Shown: in pieces, positions 1-6,497 of the stretch
How positions within the stretch are numbered: position 1 is the stretch's first letter
How the letters are laid out: each line of letters starts with the position of its first letter
From: Verrucomicrobiaceae bacterium
GTDB taxonomy: Bacteria; Verrucomicrobiota; Verrucomicrobiia; Verrucomicrobiales; Akkermansiaceae
Reading direction: 5' to 3'
DNA length: 22,757 nucleotides
Assembly (NCBI GenBank): GCA_027483005.1
Contig: JAIXVN010000467.1
Coordinates: forward strand, 1-22,757
Made by a program: the position numbers and the translations under genes
The notes under the pieces: generated by a model
Seen by the model: the letters and a program-made list of their open reading frames with translations, nothing else
Database searches by the model: none
Told to the model about the DNA's origin: nothing

Positions 1-154
1 CAATACCCTATGGAACTGGTTGCGAGCTTTGTCAACCTACCCAATCATGGGGCACGCACGGCACAGGACGCGGGTGCTGCGATTCAGTTCGGTCGGCCAT
101 GGTCATGGGTCATCCCTTGAAAGGGGAGCCTCATCGGTATGGCGACCTCGTCAG

Positions 155-195
155 CCTGCGGAAAGGGACCTCGCTTTCGAGAGTCTTGCCGCAGG
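155..195 (+). promoter_or_regulatory. Nested hairpin in the rluE leader
   Basis: Arms CCTGCGG (155-161) and CCGCAGG (189-195) pair perfectly and enclose a second stem, GACCTCG (167-173) with CGAGAGTC (178-185), which has one bulged A and a CTTT loop. The purine-rich GGGAG at 195-199 could pair with CTCCC at 215-219, just before the rluE start at 224, so ribosome access might be structure-dependent. It could equally be the terminator of an upstream gene outside the window, but no T-tract follows. No known riboswitch or RNA family is recognised. The remainder of positions 1-154 shows nothing convincing. Confidence 0.3.
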
Positions 196-223
196 GGAGA
201 ATGGAGCTTAACACCTCCCGGCC

Positions 224-790
224 ATGCTGCTCGCCTTTTTCAAGCCCTACGGGGTCCTGACCCAGTTCACTCCCGACCAACCGGGGCAGCGCACGCTTGC
301 GGATTTCGGATTTCCGCCCCGGGTCTATCCCTTGGGCAGGCTCGATCTGGATTCGGAAGGGCTCCTGCTGCTGAGCGATGAGCCCGGACTCAATTCTCGT
401 CTGCTCGATCCAGAGTCCGGCCACCCACGAACCTACCTCGCGGAAGTGGAGGGCATCCCGAGCCGTGAGGCCATCGACGCACTGCGGAAAGGAGGCATCG
501 ACCTGAAAGGCCATCGGACACGGCCGTGCAAGGCCACGTTGCTCGAAGGGCCGCCGGATCTTCCTCCGCGCGATCCACCGGTGCGTTTCCGCAAGTCGGT
601 CCCGACTTCCTGGCTTGAGCTGACCTTGACCGAGGGCAAGAACCGTCAGGTGAGACGGATGACGGCCGCAGTCGGATTTCCTACCCTCAGGCTGGTTCGT
701 GTGGCGATCGGCCAGCTTTCTCTAACAGAACTCAAGCCCGGAGAGTGGTGCGAACTGGATGCGGTCAGCAGGACCTTGATCTGGCGCTGA
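224..790 (+). CDS. rluE: 23S rRNA pseudouridine synthase, RluE type
   Basis: A 188-aa cytoplasmic enzyme that should isomerise a uridine in 23S rRNA (U2457 in E. coli for RluE). The sequence opens with the FFKPYGVLTQF strand typical of the RsuA/RluB/E/F group. It carries the catalytic motif GRLDLDSEGLLLL at residues 38-50 with Asp41 as the expected nucleophile, and has the late family signature EGKNRQVRRMTAAVGFPTLRLVR, read here as two overlapping blocks. The PPRDPPVRFRKSVPTSWL stretch closely resembles E. coli RluE. There is no N-terminal S4 domain, as expected for RluE. It is slightly shorter than the E. coli protein. The ATG at 224 keeps the first core strand, and no strong ribosome-binding site is spaced correctly. 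It stands alone, convergent with the phosphoesterase downstream. Confidence 0.92.
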   Translation: MLLAFFKPYGVLTQFTPDQPGQRTLADFGFPPRVYPLGRLDLDSEGLLLLSDEPGLNSRLLDPESGHPRTYLAEVEGIPSREAIDALRKGGIDLKGHRTRPCKATLLEGPPDLPPRDPPVRFRKSVPTSWLELTLTEGKNRQVRRMTAAVGFPTLRLVRVAIGQLSLTELKPGEWCELDAVSRTLIWR

Positions 791-830
791 GGATTCCGAA
801 TCGGATTCATTCGACTTCCAAGGCAAGGCC

Positions 831-848
831 CCTCGACGGCCGTCGAGG
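831..848. repeat. Perfect 18-bp palindrome between convergent genes
   Basis: CCTCGACGG at 831-839 is followed directly by its exact reverse complement CCGTCGAGG at 840-848, and a further GGCC flanks each side (827-830, 851-854). It lies 40 bp after the rluE stop, in the 230-bp gap (791-1020) where two genes converge. A bidirectional transcription stop or a protein-binding site are both possible. There is no T-tract on either side, so a standard intrinsic terminator is not supported. The rest of the gap shows no other convincing element. Confidence 0.45.
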
Positions 849-1020
849 CGGGCCACTGCCGCCGGTGAAGCCAGACACCGACGGAAATGGACTGCCCGGT
901 TTTGATCTGGCCAGCCGCCAGAAGAACCTGACCACATGGAGATTTCTCATTCTCCCATGAGGGCTTATCTGCATGGCGCAGGAACGCGCTTCACCGACTC
1001 CATGATTCAGGCAAAAGCGC

Positions 1021-1986
1021 TCATGAATGGCTGATGTAGTTTTCCGGGTTGATGCGGGCCTCACCCTTCCAGCGGTAGGCGACGAGCGGGCCGCCGATGG
1101 CCGCGCTGTGGTCGAGGCAGGCGACGTTGGGGCGTTCGGGCTCGGGATCTGTGGTTGCTGGCTTGAAGTAGTGGCCGAAGAAGACGGGAGGGGCATCGCT
1201 CGGGTAAGGGCTGAAGATGCCTCTCGCTTCAGGAACGACGGGGATTTCGGGGATTTGCTCGTTTGCGGGGAAGACCAGATTGTGGCACATCACGTCGTCT
1301 CCCGGCATTTCCCACCAGCGGGCGCGGAAATGCCTCCGCTTGACGCCCGTGTGGTCGATGAAGAAATGAGGATCGGGCAGGGGAACTTCGACTCCCTTCA
1401 GCAGCACCTCGATGGCTTCACCTTCAGGCCGGTCCTTGTTGGCGCAGGCCATCAAGAATTCATCGTCGCTGAGGCTCTTCCCTTCGAGGATCTCGAAATA
1501 GGCGGGATGCCAGCAGGCGTGGATCACCCGGAAGCCGCCGAGATCGAGGTAGAGCGGAAGAGCCTTCATCCAGGGCATCCAGACCTGCTGCCATTCGCTG
1601 GCCGGGTCCTTGTGATCAGGGAAGTCGTCGAGCGTGCCCTGATGAGTCCGCTGGTTCTTGCTGCCTTGGAATCGCAGGGGCTCTCCGTTCGGTCCCGTCG
1701 AATGGTAGCAGATGGCGTTCAGTTCATGATTTCCCATGATGGCGAGGGCGTGGCCACGCACCTGCATGGTCTTCACGGTGTGCAGCACCTTCCGCACGCC
1801 ACCGGGCTGAGGATGGCCGGGCTTCGGGTCGATCAGGTCGCCCAGGAACAGAGCCATGTGTCCGGCGGGAGGAACGAAGCTATTGCCGTCGTGTTGATAC
1901 CCCATCCGGACTAGGAGAGGCTCCAGCTTGTCGAAGCGGCCGTGGACGTCGGCGATGATGTCGTAGTGCATGGGTTGGTCATTCAT
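1021..1986 (-). CDS. Calcineurin-like metallophosphoesterase (PPP-type)
   Basis: A 321-aa soluble phosphoesterase of the calcineurin/PPP fold, which uses a two-metal site to hydrolyse phosphoesters. Members act on phosphoproteins or dinucleoside polyphosphates, and the substrate here cannot be told. The metal-site blocks are in order: D-x-H (Asp13, His15), GDLID (Asp50), GNHE (residues 85-88), a His-containing block HACWH (His156, His160), and GHY (271-273). A closing CLDHSAAIGGPLVAYRW resembles the last core strand of the PPP group. No signal peptide is seen. The ATG at 1986 is preceded by AGGG about nine bases upstream. The gene is divergent from the LysR regulator with only 71 bp between them, so it is the obvious candidate target of that regulator. 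Confidence 0.9.
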   Translation of the reverse strand: MNDQPMHYDIIADVHGRFDKLEPLLVRMGYQHDGNSFVPPAGHMALFLGDLIDPKPGHPQPGGVRKVLHTVKTMQVRGHALAIMGNHELNAICYHSTGPNGEPLRFQGSKNQRTHQGTLDDFPDHKDPASEWQQVWMPWMKALPLYLDLGGFRVIHACWHPAYFEILEGKSLSDDEFLMACANKDRPEGEAIEVLLKGVEVPLPDPHFFIDHTGVKRRHFRARWWEMPGDDVMCHNLVFPANEQIPEIPVVPEARGIFSPYPSDAPPVFFGHYFKPATTDPEPERPNVACLDHSAAIGGPLVAYRWKGEARINPENYISHS

Positions 1987-1995
1987 ACGGGCAAA

Positions 1996-2006
1996 CCCTG
2001 ACAGGG
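1996..2006. repeat. Short inverted repeat in the divergent promoter gap
   Basis: CCCTG-A-CAGGG is an 11-bp inverted repeat. On the minus strand its AGGG half is also the likely ribosome-binding site of the phosphoesterase. A bound protein, or a stem in the mRNA, would therefore affect expression of that gene. The short length means chance is a real alternative. Confidence 0.25.
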
Positions 2007-2043
2007 CAATTATGATCTGGAAATGGATGGAATTACAGATTAA

Positions 2044-2059
2044 ATGACTCCGGAATCAT
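2044..2059. promoter_or_regulatory. Imperfect palindrome overlapping the lysR start
   Basis: ATGACTCCGGAATCAT matches its own reverse complement at 14 of 16 positions, and its last two bases are the first two of the lysR start codon. LysR-type regulators often bind dyads in the gap shared with a divergent gene and repress themselves, which makes this a candidate autoregulatory operator. No binding evidence exists. Confidence 0.3.
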
Positions 2060-2972
2060 GAATCCATTCGACCGTCTTTTTGCCGTATCAGGGCTTTCCC
2101 TGGACCGCCTGCGCAGCTTTCTCGAAGTTGCGGAGGCTGGCAACATCGCCAGGGCGGCGAAAGCAGATCCGACCCGGCAGTCGCAGTTTTCCAGGCAAGT
2201 GAAGGAGCTGGAGGGATTCTTTGTTGTGGCCCTCACCCGTCGAGTGGGCCGACGCATCGAGATCACAACCGAGGGTCACCAACTGGCCGCCGTGATCCGG
2301 AGACATTTTTCCGAACTGGATGACTTTCGGGAGTCGATGGCTGGGCGACCCGTCAGCGTGCGCCTCGGAGCTGCTGCGAGCATCCTGGAGTGGACGGTGA
2401 TCCCGAAGCTTGCCGCGTGCACTGGGGCTCTTGGTGGGGCCACCCTGGAACTGGAGCAGTCGCGAAGCGCGGAGGTGGTGCGGGGCGTGGCAGATGGCCG
2501 TCTCGATTTCGGCATCGTCCGGGAAGATGCGGTTCCGAAGGAAATGAAGCGCTGGAAGCTGGGAACGATCGGTTACGCGCTCTTCGCACCCAAAGCGGCC
2601 TGGAAAAAGGGATCGGGTGTCGACGCGGTAATCAAGGCGCACCCAATGGCGGACCTTCTGCCCGGTGGCCAGTTCCACGAACAGTGGTCGGGTTGGCTCT
2701 TCTCCCAGAGTCTTCGCCCCAAGGTGGAGGCTCGCGTGAGTTCATTCACCCAGTTGGCGAGGCTTGTCCGTCACGCCGGACTTGCGGCTGTCCTGCCGGA
2801 GAATGCGGTCGTCGAGTTCGATGCGAGCCGCATCCTTTCGGCCGGGTTGCCATGGAATCATGAGCGACCAATGGTGCTCATTGGAAATGCCCGCAGCCTC
2901 GATCGGGCCGGGCTCCCTGCGAAATCCCCGGCATTGCTGGCCCGAATCCTCACCTGGAAATCAAACGCCTGA
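2058..2972 (+). CDS. LysR-family transcriptional regulator
   Basis: A 304-aa DNA-binding regulator of the LysR type. The winged helix-turn-helix covers about residues 14-76. The helix-turn-helix lies around 22-52 (FLEVAEAGNIARAAK followed by QSQFSRQVKELE), and the wing ends in VGRRIEITTEGHQLA. The effector-binding part follows from about residue 97 (VSVRLGAAASILEWTVIPKL) to the end, with the usual substrate-domain rhythm (VADGRLDFGIVRED, GLAAVLPENAV). The length is normal for the family. The ATG at 2058 places the helix-turn-helix at the expected distance from the N-terminus, and no clear ribosome-binding site precedes it. The ligand and regulon are unknown. The divergent phosphoesterase and the overlapping small ORF downstream are the likely functional neighbours. 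Confidence 0.93.
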   Translation: MNPFDRLFAVSGLSLDRLRSFLEVAEAGNIARAAKADPTRQSQFSRQVKELEGFFVVALTRRVGRRIEITTEGHQLAAVIRRHFSELDDFRESMAGRPVSVRLGAAASILEWTVIPKLAACTGALGGATLELEQSRSAEVVRGVADGRLDFGIVREDAVPKEMKRWKLGTIGYALFAPKAAWKKGSGVDAVIKAHPMADLLPGGQFHEQWSGWLFSQSLRPKVEARVSSFTQLARLVRHAGLAAVLPENAVVEFDASRILSAGLPWNHERPMVLIGNARSLDRAGLPAKSPALLARILTWKSNA

Positions 2973-3214
2973 TGAAGACGATCGATCCATTGCAGTGGCA
3001 ATCCCTGAAACCCGAACTGGACAAGATCGGGAGCAAGCCTTCTCGGCGTCCGGATTCCGATCTGGATCAGCTAGCGCTCAAGTTGGGTGGATACCATGGC
3101 CCTCGGTGGCTCAAGGATCGTCGGAAGCAGCCCTTGCGCAGTCGTCGCAGTGCCCAGCGTCTCATTACCTACCTGCCCCCGAGTGAAGGCGGTTGCAGTT
3201 GCGGGCGGGCCTGA
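2972..3214 (+). CDS. Small basic protein coupled to lysR, unknown
   Basis: An 80-aa ORF whose ATG shares its A with the TGA stop of the LysR gene (TGATG), the usual layout for translational coupling. The protein is hydrophilic and strongly basic in its second half (PRWLKDRRKQPLRSRRSAQR) and ends in GGCSCGRA with two cysteines. There is no signal peptide, transmembrane segment or recognised domain. It could be a small RNA- or DNA-binding partner of the regulator, but this rests on charge and position alone. The coupling and clean length favour a real gene. A chance ORF cannot be excluded. Confidence 0.5.
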   Translation: MKTIDPLQWQSLKPELDKIGSKPSRRPDSDLDQLALKLGGYHGPRWLKDRRKQPLRSRRSAQRLITYLPPSEGGCSCGRA

Positions 3215-3508
3215 TGCAGTGGGTGTGAAGCATCGGAAGAGGCCAATTCCGCAGGGTAGCCGCTTCCCACTCGCACGAACCGCGCATTTTCAAGATTTCT
3301 GCGGATGTGTTTTACAGCTCCTCCGGCACGGAGTGGTGAGCGCCGAATCGGGGAAGAACCGGGGTGCTCGATTCAGATGGCGAATGCGTGTGGTGCTTAG
3401 GTTCACATTTTTCGACGAATGAGTCACAAACGCGGCTGAGCGGGTCAGGATCACGGATTCGGGGCTTTCACGTGGGGGAATGTAATCCTACGCTTGCAGG
3501 CGGTTAGC
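3215..3508 (+). other. Intergenic leader before the kinase gene
   Basis: This 294-bp gap separates the small ORF from the histidine kinase. It contains short hairpin-capable arms (CTCCG/CGGAG near 3322; GAATCG/CGATTC near 3346-3376) without T-tracts. A TGTAAT hexamer at 3481-3486 resembles a -10 box but has no good -35 partner. No LytTR-like pair of repeats spaced 21 bp was found here. AGGCGG at 3498-3503 is the probable ribosome-binding site for the kinase ATG at 3509. Nothing else is supported. Confidence 0.4.
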
Positions 3509-4612
3509 ATGGATGACAAACAGGAATTTCGGTCCTTGGATCAGACGGGACTTTGTCTGGGCGGTAGCTCGTCTAGTTGGATGAGTGCGCGCTTTTTTGG
3601 CATCAAGTTTTTTTCATTCTGGCCGCTGCAGATCAGCGGATGGACGTTTTCCGTACTGTTTCCCCTCGCGATCTGGTGGATGGGGACGATCAACGAGCCA
3701 ATCCTCATTTGGCTTTCTTTCACTCGTCCCATCAGTGGTTTTCTGGTGACGCTTGCATTGCGGCCCTATTGCTCCGATCTTTTTCAGCGTGGCATCAACC
3801 CCTACGTCTTGGGGCCGGTTTTGGTGTTCACTGCGATCGTGGTCGGCTGGGCCGAATTTAAGGGCGCTTACTGCCTCTGTCGGATTGCGGGATTGTCCGA
3901 TCTCACTGATCATACCTGGGTGGCAGTTTGGGGGAATCGTTCCCTCACGCTGTTGCTTTGGCTGCTGCTCTACTTTGGCATCAAATCCTTCGTTCGCCAT
4001 TCCGAGATCGAGCGGGAATTCCAACGCTCCGAGATCCGGTTGCTCCGCTCGCAGGTGAATCCTCATTTCCTTTTCAACGCCCTGACTACGATCATGGCCG
4101 TCCGCAAGGATGAGGAGAAAGTCGCCTTGGTAATCCAGTCGCTGGCGGACTACCTGCGATTTTCGCTGGCCCAAGAGGAAGTGGATCAGAGTCTTCACCC
4201 CCTAGGGCAAGAACTCGACGCCTTGGAGAATTATCTTCAAGTGGAAAGGATTCGCTTTCAGAAAAATTTGGAAGCCCACATGGATATCACCGCAGAGGCG
4301 CGTGCGGCGCGAGCGCCTTCAGCCTTGATCCAGCCCTTGTTGGAAAATGCAATCAAGTACGGTCAGCAAACGAGTCAATTGCCGCTTTGCATCTCTATCA
4401 CAGGTTGCCTTTCTGAGGATAAACTGCATATCGCCGTGGAAAACTCCGGTCACTGGGTCCAGTCGGACCCAGCGCGCTCCTTCGGTATCGGCATCGCTAA
4501 CCTTAGAAAGCGCCTTCATCTTCTTTATGGGGACGAAGCCCAGCTATCCTTCGATAATTCAGAATCCGCGGTGAAGGCGCAGGTTTCGATTCCCATCTGG
4601 AACCCGGCATGA
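3509..4612 (+). CDS. LytS/YehU-type sensor histidine kinase
   Basis: A 367-aa inner-membrane kinase that should autophosphorylate on His186 and pass the phosphate to the LytTR regulator encoded next. The N-terminal half has about four hydrophobic segments (roughly 43-58, 65-83, 99-116, 145-160) and no recognisable extracytoplasmic sensor domain. The cytoplasmic part carries the His_kinase (LytS-type) block RSQVNPHFLFNALTTI, the N-box IQPLLENAIKYG (Asn280), and the ATP-lid glycine motif GIGIANLRKRL (326-336). The ATG at 3509 is preferred because AGGCGG sits 5 bp upstream; an in-frame TTG at 3494 would add five residues and place that purine run inside the gene. Its last codons overlap the regulator's ATG by four bases, so the two are translated together. 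The signal sensed is not evident. Confidence 0.93.
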   Translation: MDDKQEFRSLDQTGLCLGGSSSSWMSARFFGIKFFSFWPLQISGWTFSVLFPLAIWWMGTINEPILIWLSFTRPISGFLVTLALRPYCSDLFQRGINPYVLGPVLVFTAIVVGWAEFKGAYCLCRIAGLSDLTDHTWVAVWGNRSLTLLLWLLLYFGIKSFVRHSEIEREFQRSEIRLLRSQVNPHFLFNALTTIMAVRKDEEKVALVIQSLADYLRFSLAQEEVDQSLHPLGQELDALENYLQVERIRFQKNLEAHMDITAEARAARAPSALIQPLLENAIKYGQQTSQLPLCISITGCLSEDKLHIAVENSGHWVQSDPARSFGIGIANLRKRLHLLYGDEAQLSFDNSESAVKAQVSIPIWNPA

Positions 4613-5409
4613 TCCCCGCTGACGGAGACTCTTTCGCTGGCCCGATCCGAGCGATTCTCGTCGATGACGAGCCATTGATGCGCGATCACCTCCGTGAACG
4701 ACTGGCAGCCCATCCGGAAATCGTGATCGTTGGCGAGGCCCATGGCGTGAAGGCCGCCGTGGATCTGGTGACCGCGGCCAAGCCAGACGTGATTTTTCTC
4801 GATGTGCAGATGTCGCCTGACAATGGCTTCGATCTGCTGCCCCGGCTGGAGGGGGTCGAGACCCTGCCAGCCCTCGTATTTGTGACCGCCTACGACAAAT
4901 ATGCCCTGAAGGCCTTTGAAACACACGCCCTCGATTACCTTACCAAGCCGGTGCACCCGGCACGTTTGTCCAGGACCATCGTGCGGCTCAAGCAATCGCT
5001 TGCCGACCGCCGCCACGCCGCCAGCGCTGATAAAAAGCAGGACTCTCCCAGCGCTGAGGTGTCAGCCGTTCCGTTGGAGGCCATGGACCTCGTTCGTTTG
5101 CAGGATGGGGGCTACATTCGGATGGTTGAAGTCCGCCAGATCGCCGCTGCCCAAGTCCATGGCGATTACACCCGTATCCTCGCTGCCGGTGGCAAGCTGG
5201 TCATGATTAAAAGCACACTTTCCAGCTGGGAGAGAAAACTGCCACCTACGCTTTTCCACAAGATCAGCCGCCGTCTGTTGATCAACTGCAAACAAATCAA
5301 GCATATCGCTCGGCTGGACCGGGAAAACGCCCAGGTTTTCCTAAACGGCATCGCGGAACCTTTGCTGCTGAGCCGGATCGAGCTCAGGCGTCTCAAATCG
5401 GTTTTGTAG
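4609..5409 (+). CDS. LytTR-family response regulator
   Basis: A 266-aa two-domain regulator, the cognate partner of the kinase upstream (ATGA overlap at 4609-4612). The receiver domain (about 13-130) has the acidic pair Asp19/Asp20, phosphoacceptor Asp65 in VIFLDVQM, Thr93 and Lys113 (LTKP). A linker of about 30 residues rich in Lys, Ser and Ala leads to the LytTR DNA-binding domain (about 160-266), with family hallmarks FHKISRRLLINCKQIKHI and LLLSRIELRRLKSVL. LytTR proteins bind pairs of about 9-bp direct repeats with centres about 21 bp apart. Exactly such a pair lies 48 bp after this gene's stop, upstream of the exported-protein block, which is therefore its likely target. Confidence 0.95.
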   Translation: MIPADGDSFAGPIRAILVDDEPLMRDHLRERLAAHPEIVIVGEAHGVKAAVDLVTAAKPDVIFLDVQMSPDNGFDLLPRLEGVETLPALVFVTAYDKYALKAFETHALDYLTKPVHPARLSRTIVRLKQSLADRRHAASADKKQDSPSAEVSAVPLEAMDLVRLQDGGYIRMVEVRQIAAAQVHGDYTRILAAGGKLVMIKSTLSSWERKLPPTLFHKISRRLLINCKQIKHIARLDRENAQVFLNGIAEPLLLSRIELRRLKSVL

Positions 5410-5456
5410 GGGACAAAGCGCCCGGCCCGAAGATGCTCGCGCGAACGGGCGGATGA

Positions 5457-5486
5457 CCGGTTCAGCAACGATTTTGGCCGGTTCAT
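5457..5486 (+). promoter_or_regulatory. Candidate LytTR operator: two repeats 21 bp apart
   Basis: CCGGTTCAG (5457-5465) and CCGGTTCAT (5478-5486) share eight bases and start exactly 21 bp apart, two helical turns. The LytTR consensus from AlgR/VirR/AgrA work is a GTT-centred 9-mer repeated with a 12-bp spacer. Each copy here matches it at seven of nine positions by eye, including the GTTNAK core. The flanks are also alike (GCAAC-GATTTT and TCGACAATTGATTTT), suggesting a duplicated site. It lies just upstream of a possible -35 box and just downstream of the LytTR gene. Confidence 0.6.
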
Positions 5487-5492
5487 CGACAA

Positions 5493-5522
5493 TTGATTTT
5501 CAGATTTTGCCAGTTCGGTAAT
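5493..5522 (+). promoter_or_regulatory. Possible promoter of the exported-protein block
   Basis: TTGATT (5493-5498) could serve as a -35 box and GGTAAT (5517-5522) as a -10 box, with an 18-bp gap. Each matches four of six bases of the sigma-70 consensus. The weak match fits a promoter needing an activator, and the second LytTR-like repeat ends six bases before the -35 box, a common position for activation. Promoter consensus in this lineage is uncertain. Confidence 0.3.
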
Positions 5523-5540
5523 CGAGCCCTGTTTGGCTCG
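5523..5540 (+). repeat. Six-bp hairpin in the leader
   Basis: CGAGCC (5523-5528) and GGCTCG (5535-5540) pair across a CTGTTT loop. No T-tract follows, so it is not a standard terminator of the regulator gene. It may be a leader stem of the downstream transcript. The gap 5541-5579 is pyrimidine-rich and holds nothing else visible. Confidence 0.25.
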
Positions 5541-5579
5541 TTCCACGACCCTTTCCTCTCTCAACGCCCACCTTGATCC

Positions 5580-6497
5580 ATGAGCCTTTTTCTGAACTCT
5601 TCAAACGCTGGCATTGCCGCCGTCATGAATGATGCCGCGTCCCGCCTGTGGTTCAATCTCCAGCGAGGCATGGCTCTGTTGGGTTTTCTGTGCCTTCTGG
5701 GCCTCACTACTGCCGATGCCTTTCCGCCCGCGCCTTATTACACGCTGTATGGAATGGTCCGCGATCAGGTTGGTCAAACCGTGACGGCGGAAGGAGCTGA
5801 GATCATCTTGCTCAAGAGCGGGGTCGAGGTGGGGCGCACGCCGATCACTGCCAGCCAGATCGATCAGAGTTACGAGCTGAAGATCCGCATTGATCAAAGC
5901 CGCACGGGGACGTCGTTCTACACGGATAAGGCGATCGCGGCCAGCGGTTTGTTCAGCTTGGTGGTGTCGATGAATGGCGCGCGGTTCTACCCGATCGAGG
6001 TTTCGGGTAACCTGAAGGCGGGCAAGGGCGGCGAGCGGGTGAGGCTTGATCTGACGCTGGGCGAGGATAAGGACAAGGATGGCCTACCGGATACCTGGGA
6101 GGCCTGGCAGCTGTATCAAGCAGGACTCTATCCGGATGAGAACGGCCTCTGGGATCTCAGTCTGCTCGATCCGAACGGTGACTTCGACAAGGACGGCCAG
6201 AGCAACCTGTTGGAGTACATCGCCGGCACCTTCGCCGGCGACGCCACCGAGACCTTCGCTCTAACGATCAAAGAGAAGCTGCCGCAGAGTGTGCGCTTCG
6301 AGTTCTACGGCATCACCGGCAAGGTTTACACGATCGAAAGTTCGCTCGACATGAAGACCTGGACGCGGGTGCCGTTTGCGGTTGGGGCTCCCGGCACCGG
6401 GGCGAACGGCTATCAGGCCACGGGTGTGGGGATTGTTTCCGTGTTCACCGCGCCGCGTTCCAGCACCTCAGAATTCTGCCGCCTTTCCGTCCGATGA
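5580..6497 (+). CDS. Exported protein with two TSP3-like Ca2+ loops
   Basis: A 305-aa protein of unknown function with a hydrophobic export signal (MALLGFLCLLGL, residues 31-42, likely cleaved near the ADA at 45-47). A beta-rich domain follows (about 50-160, YYTLYGMVRDQVGQ onward). Then come two acidic loops of the thrombospondin type-3 kind: D163-K-D-K-D-G-L-P-D with Glu174, and D197-P-N-G-D-F-D-K-D-G ending at Glu212. Such loops normally bind calcium. The C-terminal module (about 226-305) has a YTIESSLDMKTWTRVPF strand pattern seen in many exported verrucomicrobial proteins. Starts at 5580, 5625 or 5670 are all possible, none with a ribosome-binding site; the last would place the signal directly at the N-terminus. 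Its stop overlaps the next gene's ATG by four bases, implying coupled synthesis. It is the first gene after the LytTR-like site. Confidence 0.82.
   Translation: MSLFLNSSNAGIAAVMNDAASRLWFNLQRGMALLGFLCLLGLTTADAFPPAPYYTLYGMVRDQVGQTVTAEGAEIILLKSGVEVGRTPITASQIDQSYELKIRIDQSRTGTSFYTDKAIAASGLFSLVVSMNGARFYPIEVSGNLKAGKGGERVRLDLTLGEDKDKDGLPDTWEAWQLYQAGLYPDENGLWDLSLLDPNGDFDKDGQSNLLEYIAGTFAGDATETFALTIKEKLPQSVRFEFYGITGKVYTIESSLDMKTWTRVPFAVGAPGTGANGYQATGVGIVSVFTAPRSSTSEFCRLSVR

Noticed and set aside
1..223. SRP, 6S, tmRNA or RNase P RNA at the window start
   Set aside because: The hairpin at 155-195 lacks the conserved motifs of these RNAs, such as the SRP GGAAG-type tetraloop region.
1027..1914. 295-aa plus-strand frame opposite the phosphoesterase
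   Set aside because: The minus frame carries all the metal-site motifs of the calcineurin fold, whereas this frame has none.
3458..3486. Sigma-70 promoter before the kinase (TTCGGG, 17 bp, TGTAAT)
   Set aside because: The -10 is good but the -35 matches only the first two bases, and the start would leave almost no leader.
3494..3508. TTG start for the histidine kinase
   Set aside because: It would put AGGCGG inside the gene. The ATG at 3509 uses that run as its ribosome-binding site.
6063..6225. Dockerin (cellulosome) domain
   Set aside because: The acidic loops fit thrombospondin-3 repeats (DKDKDGLPD). The paired 22-residue dockerin helices are absent and no cohesin is present.
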